Below, piece by piece: positions 54,471 to 64,000 of a DNA stretch of 64,000 nt; positions within the stretch are counted from its first letter, which is position 1; every line of letters begins with the position of its first letter. Under the pieces are notes generated by a model that worked only from the letters and a program-made list of their open reading frames with translations, did no database searches and had not been told where the DNA came from. The translations under genes were made by a program, and so were the position numbers. The DNA is from Aporrectodea caliginosa (Eukaryota > Annelida > Clitellata > Crassiclitellata > Lumbricidae). The DNA lies in contig JACEVL010000056.1 in assembly GCA_020284085.1 (NCBI GenBank), positions 434,001 through 498,000 on the forward strand. The letters run 5' to 3'.

Positions 54471-55050
54471 ATTTTTGAAGGATCACACACAAACACAAAT
54501 CAAATAACAATAATATGGCAACGGTTCTACATTCGTATGCGCCGGATGATACAGTTAAAGCAATGCGAACAATAAACTAGCCTTATCAGACCTATTGTAG
54601 GCTACTTTGATTTAACAGCAAACCAGTACCGTAGGCTATCCCGCAGATCTAAACATAGGCCCTAATAATTATAATAGTGCTGAACAATTTCTTTTGATTT
54701 TGATTAAAAGTCGATTTGTGAAGTTGAAAATGTGACTAAACGCGTTACAAATGCGCTTTATTAATCAGCTGCTATAACAGATGCCATAAACAAATGAGTC
54801 TTCCAAATCTTTTAAAAACGCTCGAGCGTTTTCTCAGGATTCCTAACGCAACTGTCAGAGCATTTCCTTAACTTCGAACTATTCAGCCTGCATGTTGGAC
54901 CAGATAATTATTATGGCGAATGTCCTTGCTCTAGATCCTCTGGCTTTCTCCGACCGTACTTTATTGTAATCAGTGGCAGATCGCAGTTGAGACCGCCACG
55001 CAACCAGAAAGGTCAGCGTGACGATTTTCCTGTGTTTCACATTTATGGCG
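54471..55050. other. Intergenic with dispersed repeat
   Basis: Shares AAAACGCTCGAGCG and GTAATCAGTGGCAGATCGCAGTTGAGACCG with 41120-41290. No gene. Confidence 0.3.
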
Positions 55051-56904
55051 TCACCTTTATTTGACCAACGTTCCATTTTTGGAACATAATTTGTAATGTT
55101 AAAAAAAATTATTTTGCCTTAGTAAATTTATTTTATTTGCACATCAAATGAAAGATCTAAGAATGGAGAATGTAACACAGTGGTGATTTTCTGATTGACT
55201 TTATTTATTTTTGTGCTACAGATGCGTAATTTTGACGAATTTTGTGATTTTTGAAAAAAATCTTTTAGGAAGTTCAAATAAATATTGTTGTCATAATTTA
55301 ACAGGTGAGACACGGTGTATTTTGTTGATTGATATCTAAAGTCAGTGATAAAAATCAAAATTAATGAAAACGAAGCAAAACTCTAGAAGAAAAAACCCAG
55401 TTTTGAAGCATGTTCCATTTTTGGAACGTTGGTGCACTCTCATTAGTATAATTCCAATATAAGGTGATTTTGTTCCTTGTTCATAATTTGCCAGTATATA
55501 CTGTTGGATTGTTGTATGTATCATTAATTTGTTTTAATATTATGTTTCATTTAATTTATTTTTAACCAGGGGCGTAGCCAGAAAAAAATTTCGGGGGGAT
55601 AAGTTTTAGGAGGTTTCCATTGGGAAACGGTCGAAAAAGTTAAGTTTTTTGTATTTCGCATATAATTGCATAGAAAAAAGTCGGCAATTTATTTAGGGTG
55701 ACTCCACCCCGTAAAACCCCTTATATATGCCCATGTTTTAACACTGATTTTGTAATAATTAGTACATATTTTAAATTGGAGTTTTAGAAAATAACGCAAT
55801 AACTGCAACACAGTTGAGTTCCTGATGCACTCTAAATGCAACTGCAATGTCTAAATCCATGATAGGAGGATGCACTGCCATGCATGCAGCTGACAAGATC
55901 TCTCTCTAATGGTAGAGTGTGCAGTGTGCACTATATGACCAGTAACACAAATCTTTGCAATTTGGAATGGTTCATTTCAAACTTAGCATTTATGAGTCGG
56001 TGGGTTCCTAACTATGGACATCATGGGTTAGAGATGTTTATAAGAGGAAAGCCAATCAGATTTAGTTATAAAATCTGGATGTCTTATTCATAAATAGGAA
56101 GTTCATCCATATCAAGCAAGAATTCATTGTGGCAGGAGTAGGCGACCCACAAAAACCCCTTTTGGTGAGCACGTTGCCATGAATTTTGACTAACTCATCA
56201 CAGGAAACCATATCACATGCTATTATTTGCCAATCTTTTTTACTAGTTACAGTATTCTGTCTAAGCTGAGGTGTGGGGCAGCAGTCATTCAGAGGTGCTA
56301 TTCCAGTTCGTGATGGTCGAACTAGAAAAGAACCTCTGAATGACAAGAAAATGTTTGCAAAACAAGAAAGAGGTACAGTTGAAAACACATCTCATGCCAA
56401 AATTGTTGTTGTTAGGTAGTCAGATAACAATGTGGTAGAATGTTCCAGCAGTATAATCACTGTAAATCTTGTGAAAAGTGCTCAGGCACGTCAAAGGTTG
56501 CATGACTCATTGCGATGGGATCGAGCAATACATTCCTCTCATTAGTCAGGCTCGTTGTTTTTTTCATTTTTTGAAGAAAAACACTACCAAAGAATGTGTC
56601 AGGTGCTTCAAGATACTTCAAGTGAACTGTTTTGAAAGTTTTCATACCTTCTAATAAACTGGTTTTCAATCAATTGTGCATAAGCCAATATTGTATCGTT
56701 TATTCATGTTGAACTGCCATTGTAAAAAAATGCTAGTGGGAACGACCCACCGTTCCATTTTTGGAACATCCCCAAAAATGACCGTAAATATGAAATATCA
56801 CTAAAAGCTTGTCATTTATGTTTTAATACCATCAACATACAGCACATATCTAAGGGCCATCTCAAAATTCCACCTAAAAGGCATAGTGGGTAAATAAAGG
56901 TTAA
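55051..56904 (+). mobile_element. piggyBac-like element relic
   Basis: The right end reads GTGGGTAAATAAAGGTTAA with TTAA at 56901-56904. The left end TCACCTTTATTTGACC (55051) is its imperfect inverted partner, with the TTAA apparently mutated to TCAC. TTCCATTTTTGGAAC palindromes occur just inside both ends (55071, 56753) and once internally (55408). The interior holds a decayed piggyBac transposase on the plus strand. CCAGGGGCGTAGCCAG at 55567 may mark another insertion. Confidence 0.55.
55990..56480 (+). pseudogene. piggyBac transposase relic (PGBD-like)
   Basis: Plus-strand pieces, across frames and stops: VPNYGHHGLEMFIRGKPIRF followed by SYKIWM, corresponding to the conserved DExMvpxxGrhxxkqxixgKPirxGyKiW block near the first catalytic Asp; a broken middle; then NDKKMFAKQERGTVEN and HAKIVVVR-stop-SDNNVVECSS, matching the RG...D.ki.vvRW.Dn..V...S block. 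The catalytic Asp positions are not preserved, and the C-terminal Cys-rich domain is not found. Assignment is from recalled motifs. Confidence 0.5.
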
Positions 56905-57229
56905 TATATGTATAATGTTATGAAGTTATATTATTGTTAGCTACAAAGCTCTATGTCTGTCTGGTCCTGTATCTCTGTCGGTTCCTGTATGTCTGTTCCT
57001 GTATGTCTGTTACTGCATGTTTGTTCCTGTTTGTCCGTCTACAGCAGCGCACATACATCCACCCATCACACTGATAGAAAAGTCACACAATCACTTGTTT
57101 CGCTAGAGACCCCATTGTCTGGAATATAGATATCAACAGCCTTCGTGGTCAGGTGATGTGGAAGTCGCCTTTCCACAAGACTCTGTATCTCTCTTTCGTC
57201 AAAAATTCTCTATTTGCGACTATTCTGAC
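56905..57229. other. Intergenic; CTGTATGTCTGTTCCTG repeats
   Basis: TCTGTCGGTTCCTGTATGTCTGTTCCTGTATGTCTGTTACTG minisatellite-like stretch at 56971-57012. No gene. Confidence 0.4.
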
Positions 57230-57630
57230 CGGATTCCAAGTATTACGGCTAATCAACAGAGGCCGCTGTCTTATAGTTTCGCTAAAACGTGCTATATATT
57301 CTCAGGAATCCAGCTTCTAATTACTGACGAGATTATTTTCATCAATCCAGTTTCTATTGAATGGAAACTTATTTTCATCCATGCATCCAGGTTGATTTCC
57401 AGCTTCTATTTACGGGAAAAATTATTTCAATCAATCCAGCTTCTATTTCAACACAGGAATGTTTTCATCAATCCCACTACCATTTCGGGAAACAGGTTTT
57501 TTGATCAATCCAGCTTCCATTTTAAAGTGATAATATCAAATAACTTTGTAGACGAAATGTCGTTCGACGAAATGTCTGTAGACGAAGTGTCGTAGACGAA
57601 ATGTCGTTCGACGAGTTGTCGTGACACCGA
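57230..57630 (-). repeat. Reverse motif array with GACGAAATGTCG repeats
   Basis: Near-identical to 33230-33560 (ATTACGGCTAATCAACAGA...CAGCTTCTAATTACTGA...). It ends in GACGAAATGTCGTTCGACGAAATGTC repeats at 57552-57625. Confidence 0.7.
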
Positions 57631-58054
57631 TAGAAACATGATTTGCAAAACTTGGTGATGTGGGGTCAAAGTGTAAGATTATTTGATTAGCATTGAAGGG
57701 TTGAGGTTATTTGTAAATAAATCTGTAGGTAACTATATTTATATCATGTAGGCCTATACAATAATTAAAAAAATTATACGTTCTAATACGCGACTTAACT
57801 AATGTTTCTATAAATGATTTCTAAATGATAAGCAATAATTTATAAAATGACATTATAATTATTCAAAGTACATAAACCAACCTATATTGATCTGGCAACT
57901 GACTCAGATTTTCATTGGAATAAAATTATTACTTATAAAATTCGAACAAATGTCTGAAAATCTGTCAAACTAGTGATGTGTCACGTGTGTTAAATGGTTT
58001 TGAAATAGAAAATATCTAGTTTAGCACAACTGTTAAACTATAGAGTGAATTTGA
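57631..58054. other. Upstream flank of G8
   Basis: 57633-57684 matches the left flank of pogo-like element B (37355-37405). The remainder is AT-rich and non-coding. Confidence 0.35.
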
Positions 58055-58146
58055 CACCTCTTTTAGTACGATATAATCTCCTTGCTTAGCCTACTTGATG
58101 AGCACAAACAATGATGACGTCACTTATCGGTGACTTAGTCTACGAG
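58055..58146 (+). promoter_or_regulatory. Candidate promoter block upstream of G8 (TATA-like, CRE)
   Basis: CTCTTTTAGTACGATATAATC (58059-58079) and TGACGTCA (58115-58122), ending at a donor-like ACGAG/GTAACG (58146/58147). Homologous to 31005-31111. Confidence 0.4.
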
Positions 58147-58239
58147 GTAACGTTACAAATCTACCGTTTCAAAATTAATTCAAGTTATTCGTCGATTATC
58201 AATCAGTCTTTGCAATTTTCAGTTGCTTTTCTCTTTCAG
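58147..58239 (+). other. Candidate 93-base leader intron (G8)
   Basis: GTAACG at 58147, acceptor TTGCTTTTCTCTTTCAG ending 58239; length identical to the 31112-31204 candidate. Confidence 0.4.
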
Positions 58240-58864
58240 TAGAATGATCCGTTTTAGTTATTATTATCAGTGTAAAGTCTCACAACTAACGGACCGCAAT
58301 TAGTCAATTGATGTGGCGTTTGCATATCCGTCGTTCGTTTAGTTCGAGAATAATAATTTGTAGGTTGCTAAAGTAAGCAAGCAAGTAAGCATATTCTTAC
58401 AGTACATGCTCATTCGTGCAAATGTCCGGGGAGAATAATGCCTTAGACCCTTACAGTGCATGCTCATTCGTTTGAATACAGTTTGCAAGGACTATTTTAG
58501 ATAGTGAAATACTGTAGAATGTTTGTTCATGTTCAATGTGTTTCTTGTCATTGTCTTTGCAAATTGATATTTAGACGATCAACATCGCGGAATTCTGTCT
58601 CCTATAATTATATGACTTTTATATTATGACTATGATGCTTTTTATTTTAGGTTAATAAAATGAATTACTAAATGCAACATAAAAGAAAGTGTACTTTTTA
58701 GATTTATACTGAATGCTTAGAGAACTTCAAACTGAAAAAGGCAAAGAAATGGCGGGCTTGGAAAATAATATCACTTCACAGAAACTTACAAGGGGTTCAG
58801 TGTCTTCAACTCTAGCTATGTGTAAAAATCATATCTGAAGCACAAACTCTGTTACTTTATAATC

Positions 58865-59836
58865 ATGATGTCGAAAAGCATATCTTCAAACATTCATTAG
58901 GATATTCCACTGTAAATGCATCACAAGACCAGATAGAAAGTTCCCAGCTGCAGAACCATATTAGAATCCAAGCTCAAGCCATGCCTTATCAATGCCAGGT
59001 ATGTCAAAAGCGTTTTTCCCTATCTTCAAATCTAACACGTCATGTTAGAATTCATACCAGAGGGAAATCTTACCAATGCCAAGTATGTCTAAAACGTTTT
59101 TCTACGTCTTCCAATCTAACATGGCATTCAAGAATTCATACCGGAGAAATGCCTTACCAATGCGAAATATGTCAAAAACGCTTTTCCCAGTCTTCAAGTG
59201 TAAGAATTCATGCAAGAATTCATACTGGAGAGAAACCGTACAAATGTCAATTATGTGAGTTTAAATCTGCGTATGAAGGTTGTCTAAATATTCATATGAG
59301 ACAGCATACTGGAGAGAAACCATATCTTTGCCAGACATGTCAAAAAACATTCTCAAGCATTTAAGGTAAGAAAAATAATGAAAAAATCCACCATGAAGAG
59401 AAATATTTTCTGTGTATTCTTTGTAACAAAACATTTTCCGCATCTCCATCGCTACAAAGTCATGTTTGAATCCATACTGGAGAGAGACCACACCAATGTC
59501 AAGAATGCAAAAAATAGTTATTCCCATCCTTCTCACCTACGAAATCATGTTCGAACCCATACTGGAGAAAAACCATACCAGTGCCAGACATGTCAAAAAC
59601 GGTTTATCCAATCTGGTAATCTTAAATGCCATGCTAGAATTCACACTGGAGAGAAACCATACCACTGCCAATTATGTGGCTTTAAAACTAATCTAAAAAG
59701 TAGTCTAAAGAGGCACACGAGAACACATACTGGAGAGAAACCATACCTTTGCTGGGTATGTCAGAAAACGTTCGCATCTGATTCGGCTCTGAGAAGTCAT
59801 GAAAAAACCCACTCCATGTCAGGATCAAGTTTGTAA
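58865..59836 (+). pseudogene. C2H2 zinc-finger pseudogene G8
   Basis: The family start ATGATGTCGAAAAGC is intact at 58865. A 1-bp loss soon after takes it out of frame with the rest of the leader (KHSLGYSTVNASQDQIESSQLQ) and the fingers. The finger frame 58981-59364 has five fingers and stops at TAA inside KTFSSI, where paralogues read TCA. The frame 59378-59836 resumes after a shift. It contains HFPHLHRYK-type out-of-frame sequence and then in-frame SYSHPSHLRNH, KRFIQSGNLKCH, CGFKTNLKSSLKRH and KTFASDSALRSH, ending SGSSL. A short protein starting at 58981 is possible but unlikely to be functional. Confidence 0.75.
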
Positions 59837-60660
59837 AACCAGCTTCCAACGTTTACAGTCAGCAAATTAAGTTGGAATCCAAACTTTTGAAAAGTCATAC
59901 AAACTCCAGTTATGCCAGAGAACATTCTCACGCGATTACTTTCAGTTAAAGCACGAAACATGTTTATGCACTTCAAAAAAATGCATGAATGAACCATACA
60001 GAAACGAAGGAATGGGGTTGTTATAAAAGACATTTAACGATCGTCATGTCTACAAAGAAAAAGTTACCTGAAATATCTGACGTTGTTGACTTCACCAAGA
60101 ACAGTTGGTGAACAAAGAATAAAAATGGAAGTGAACTGTGGAACTGTCAATCTGTGATGATACGCATGAAGGAATTCATGAATATCATTTTTTATATTCA
60201 GAGTAAGAACTTGTAGTGCGGATGTAGGACCTAGACCGAATATTCCTACAGGATTGGACACAACCTATTCAAGAATTCTGCTTTTGGTTTGCGTTTTTGA
60301 GGCACATTTAGTTCACTTTAGGTAGGTATAATTATGTCTAGTTATAAGCATTTTAACTCTATAGAACTTTTTGTTATTGCACTGCTGGGATACTTCACAT
60401 GATCTACTGTAGCTTTGTTCGTGTTTTCACTCAGTTCAAGTTTTACATAGTTGTACTCTCACGCTGTTGCTTTTCCGTAAATGCAATCACAAAGTAATTG
60501 CAACGATAATTTACACATAGTCAGTGCTGATGGTAACGATGTTTAAATGTTTTAGCAAATAAAGTTTGTTCGATCTTTATTTGTCATTGTTAACCAGTAA
60601 CAACTCTTAGAAACGTGGTATCCACGTACAGCTAAGGGTTGATGATAGATCCGCAGTAAA
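59837..60660 (+). other. 3' UTR and downstream flank of G8
   Basis: Conserved with other members; serves as the empty-site reference for insertions at 18953 and 54275. Confidence 0.5.
60558..60563 (+). terminator. Polyadenylation signal of G8
   Basis: AATAAA in AGCAAATAAAGTTTGTTCGATC, the family context, about 720 bases past the G8 stop. Confidence 0.55.
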
Positions 60661-61299
60661 TTGCTGTTCTTTCAAAGAATTGCCTACTTTCTATTGTTGA
60701 TACTTGGTCTTTATTTTCTTAGGCCTTCTTTTGAGTTGGCTGACATTGATACTTGACCCTTACTAAATCCAAGTGCTTTTACAATGGAACTTCTCCACTG
60801 GGTTTATTATTTTACAGATATTTTCAGTTATACATTAAACTTTAGATTTTGAAAGATTTACAATACAAACTGATTTTCAAAAGATTATATGGTCAGTTGG
60901 TCACATATTAACCCATTGTAGGCCTACACATTTTGATTAATCAGAATGTCCGGGGGGAATTTCCGGATACAGCAGATTACCCATGAAACCAGAAATGTCT
61001 AACTAGTGATCTGTCTAAACATCGAGATCATCATCATTTATATCTGTAACCATCAGAGGAGAAAACGAACAATGAAACAGTACTAGGCCTATAAGGCAAC
61101 GGTTTGACATAATTATAGCTACTGGATACATGTATCGAGATTTCGCAAGAGTCCTTTTCATCGAGATCTACTTCTTTGTAAGACAATAATCCCTATCTGG
61201 CCTTCATTCCGGTTTCCGGTAATTTTCGCATACGATATCGGACACCAGCATTACTATGTTGAGGACCAATCTGACCAATTAACCAACGTTCAAGAAATG
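60661..61299. other. Intergenic between G8 and G9
   Basis: 60660-60850 matches the G6 upstream flank. The rest is non-coding with TAGGCCTA at 60919 and 61084. Confidence 0.35.
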
Positions 61300-61530
61300 T
61301 GCTATAAAATGTATAATAATCGAGCGGTGGATCCTTGCCGAGATCTCTGGGCTTGACTTCCGAGATATGTATCAATATGGCGAGATCGGTAACTTTCCAA
61401 TGCGCTTTTTTATAGAATAAAAAAAATATAAGAAATCGAAACATCGTTTTAAGAAGTCGGATATAGGAGCGCTTGACTACTTTCGCTGCGAGGTATCATT
61501 GATAACATTTGATGGCATTTGGAGTAACTT
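61300..61530 (+). other. Upstream block of G9, inverted copy of the G4 5' flank
   Basis: CGAGATCTCTGGGCTTGACTTCCGAGATATG, GGCGAGATCGGTAACTTTCCA and TTTCGCTGCGAGGTATCAT pair with 23040-23215 in inverted orientation. Confidence 0.55.
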
Positions 61531-61538
61531 AGTGAATC

Positions 61539-62104
61539 CAGTGATGGTGAAAATTAAACTAAACAGTTGCCAACTTTTGGTTAAACTAAAAATATTTAGT
61601 TAAGGCAGAAGTTTAACTAAGATATTGTTTAGTTTAAACGAAACTTTTACTAATATCTTTTAGTAATTAACTAAAAAGTTTAACTAACAAAATAAGCAAC
61701 TTCGCAACTATCGGCAACTATCATTGTCATGAGTAACTGGTTCTATTAGGCTACTCAAGTCAAGTGAACTGCATTGCACGATGCATCATCGTTTCCAACT
61801 TTCTTCATGATTTTCTGGTACTGTACTAGGACAATTAGTCTAGTAGGCTACACATTACATAGTTTGACAGTGAAATTGTCATTGACGCTCTGCATTATGC
61901 TACTGCAGTTCACTTAACCTCTTGTCATTGTGAAAATGATTGTGAAAAAGTTAGTCAAACAGTTGGGAAAAGTTTAACTAAATATTTTTAGTTTAGTTAA
62001 CTTAATTACGAAATCACTTGCCAAAATTTCAGCTAAATTTTTTTAGTTGAAAAATATATATAGTTTAACTATAGGCCTATAAAATTAGTTAGTGCCCATT
62101 ACTG
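61539..62104 (+). mobile_element. hAT-like non-autonomous element (566 bp) with paralogous empty site
   Basis: The ends CAGTGATGG (61539) and CCATTACTG (to 62104) are flanked by AGTGAATC (61531-61538) and AGTAAATC (62105-62112), an 8-bp duplication with one difference. Removing it joins AACTTAGTGAATC to CCGAATCTTACC, which aligns with the uninterrupted inverted paralogue near 23000-23025. The interior is AGTTTAACTAAA-rich. A truncated copy is at 41290-41620. Confidence 0.8.
61747..61753. other. TAGGCTA micro-insertion inside the hAT-like element
   Basis: TCTATTAGGCTACTCAAGTC against GTTATTACTCAAAGTC in the related copy (complement of about 41580-41600). Confidence 0.65.
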
Positions 62105-62984
62105 AGTAAATCCCGAATCTTACCGTAACTCTGCCGTTCAAAGTGGTACTTACTAATTCCCTTTCTTTCCCTCTACATTTCCTATGACTGTGTACGACTT
62201 TAGTATAATTTATTCGCCACTTAAAAGTCACTCGCAGATAACAAAGTACTTGTTTGCATTCTGTTTTACAACTGTTAATATGTTGACGACTCTGAGATCG
62301 CCACGATAGAGCTAAAACAGTCCACAGTGAATCATTGGCATGCTATGAAACTAACTTCAAACCAAATAACGATGATCAATAGTCCGCACCTGCCTAATCA
62401 ATCCCCTCTAGCAATGCCTTTAATACGAGATGGAAGTCTTAGCTTTTTGAGGATTAAGGATGTGGCCTTATTCTGTGGGCTTGTGAGTTTTTGGATACCG
62501 TCAATATCTGTTGGAAACTTTTAATTTCTCCTCCACTCAGCTTCTTGCGGTTTAATTTCGCATCAGCCATGCAGGCAGATAAACATAATGGTAAGCATTG
62601 AATCATGCTGCAATATATTAACGCGTTTTAATTCAGGTAATGACCAGCAAATAGCATACCAACCAATTAAACATAATGTTCAAGATAGTGGAATACGCAA
62701 GGTGAGAATTGCTGGGGTTTGGGAGTTCAACCCCCTAGTCTTTCTTAGTACCCCATTGTTAAGTCTTCATTGCTCACACCAACTTCACATGGATCAAATT
62801 CTGACCCACAGTCTTTTCCCTGCAATTCTCATACTGGGAATACGGACTGTAAATTCATGTTCACTGTGTTTGTTGCAATTGTAGGCCTATTTGCATATAG
62901 ATATTGTGTCTTAGGCGATCAACTCTGTGAAAAAATCAGACTCTTCATAATAATTAATTATTCCTATGTCACAAAGCTTTTCTT
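62105..62984 (+). other. Upstream flank of G9
   Basis: Includes TTCGCCACTTAAAAGTCACTCGCAGATAAC (62211-62240), the inverted match of 22858-22890, and GCAATTGTAGGCCTATTTGCATATAGATATTG, where paralogues have GTAATTGTCTTTGCAAATTGATATT (32133). Confidence 0.5.
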
Positions 62985-64000
62985 CCATGAATTCATTAGG
63001 ATATTCCATAAGAAATGCAGTTCATGAAAATTATATATAAAGTTCCCAGCGTTGTCAGAAATAATTTGTGATGAATTGTCATACGAAGGAAAGCAGGAAA
63101 AGTCATTCCAAAGTTAAGACACACGAATGCGAGTTTTGCAAAAACATATTTACGCACAGAAGCACATGAAAATCCATACCGGAGAAAAAACATACCTTTG
63201 CCTGGTTTGTCTGGAAACACAATACTAGAATCCATACTGGAGAGAAACCTTTCAGTGTGAACTATGTAGACAAATATTTTCTTGTTCATACAGCCTACAG
63301 AAACATGTTAGATTCCATACGCGAGAGATGCCTTATCAATGCCAAGTATGTCAACGGTTTCTTTCCAGATCGTCAAGTCTTATACATCATACAAGAATCC
63401 ATGCTGGAGAAATGCCCTACAAATGCCAAGTATGTCAAAAGCGTTTTCCCCAATCTTCATGTCTAATACGGCATGGAAGAATTCATACCGGAGAGAAACC
63501 TTACCAAATGCCAAATAAGCTTACCAGTGCCAAGTATGTCAAAAGCGTTTTTCCAGTTCTTCAAATCTAAAACGTCATGCAAGAATTCACACTGGAGGGA
63601 TGCCTTATCAATGCCAAATATGTAAAAAAACATTTTTCCCAATCTTCATATCTAACACTTCATTCAAGAATTCATACCGGAGAGAAATCTTGCGAATGCC
63701 GAGTATGTCAGAAACGTTTTTCTCAGCCTTCATATCTAACACTTCATTCACTAATTCATACCGAAGAGAAATCTTACCAATGCCTAGTATGTCAAAAATG
63801 TTTTTCTCAGCCTTCATATCTAAGGATTCATGCAAGAATCCACACTGGAGAGATGGCTTACCAATGCCAAGAATGTCAAAAAGCGTTTTCCCCAATCTTC
63901 TCATCAAAAACGTCATGAAAGAATTCATACCGGAGTGAAACTGTAAAAATGTCAGTTATGTGAATTTAAATCTAGGCCTATGTATGAAGTTAATCTAAAG
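62985..64000 (+). pseudogene. C2H2 zinc-finger pseudogene G9 (runs off the window)
   Basis: Leader remnants GAATTCATTAGGATATTCCATAAGAAATGCAG and CATTCCAAAGTTAAGACACACGAATGCGAG (G2-like) precede a strongly frameshifted array. Finger pieces in several frames include [70 protein letters not shown] (repeated as [14 protein letters not shown]) and [10 protein letters not shown]. At the right edge CEFKS is followed by Arg-Pro encoded by a TAGGCCTA insertion (63973-63980). The array continues past 64000, so the C-terminus is not seen. Confidence 0.75.
63973..63980. other. TAGGCCTA in-frame insertion within a G9 finger
   Basis: TTTAAATCTAGGCCTATGTATGAAG against TTTAAATCTGCGTATGAAG at 59260-59278 (G8). 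The 6-bp insertion adds two codons between CEFKS and YE. Confidence 0.75.

Noticed and set aside
59355..59366. Splice donor AG/GTAAG in G8 after KTFSSI
   Set aside because: AGGTAAGAAAA looks like a donor, but paralogues have TCAGGTCTTAGG at the same site within a continuous finger. The change is better read as mutations that also create the TAA stop.

Overview
The window reads as AT-rich animal DNA, probably from a marine invertebrate. It has no bacterial-style gene packing. It does have long C2H2 zinc-finger arrays with TGEKPY-type linkers, AATAAA polyadenylation signals, microsatellites, and many degraded LINE, hAT, pogo-like and piggyBac-like elements. I cannot name the species; an echinoderm or similar deuterostome is only a guess from overall texture.

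The backbone is a duplicated zinc-finger (ZNF) cluster with nine recognisable loci. Four lie on the minus strand on the left: G1 3547-5190, G2 12530-13870, G3 about 19543-20415, G4 21208-22494. Five lie on the plus strand on the right: G5 about 33786-35094, G6 about 48700-49990, G7 about 52775-53627, G8 58865-59836, G9 about 62985 to the window end. The two halves therefore face away from each other around a TE-rich centre (about 23-33 kb). G1 and G2 look intact (18 and 14 fingers). G4 and G5 keep long arrays but have damaged N-termini. G3, G6, G7, G8 and G9 are broken. Members share a short N-terminal leader (MMSKSIS..HSLGYS.VNA.QEQIESS), a C-terminal 7-finger module ending in SVSGSSL, and a homologous 3' UTR with a conserved polyadenylation signal. 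They have no KRAB, BTB, SCAN or ZAD domain.

Mobile DNA fills most of the rest. Six hAT-type elements can be delimited by 8-bp target duplications: 24557-26148 with 24851-25666 nested inside it, 26297-27219 and 38839-39761 (two 923-bp copies), 43412-44540, and 61539-62104. Two pogo-like elements have TA target sites and GGGGAGACC ends (17161-18469 and 37407-41058). There is a piggyBac-like relic (about 55051-56904), several LINE fragments, one candidate solo LTR (27663-28470), and palindromic elements carrying irregular arrays of a ~37-bp motif.

The most unusual signal is a swarm of short palindromes: TAGGCCTA (26 copies by eye) with TAGGCTA, TAGCCTA, TAGGGCCTA and TAGGCCCTA. Comparison of the duplicated ZNF segments shows that many of these are 5-7 bp insertions at a TA dinucleotide, with a paralogous empty site elsewhere in the window. 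Their form is what excision footprints of a TA-targeting transposon with 5'-GG(G)...CC(C)-3' ends would look like, and the two pogo-like elements here have such ends.
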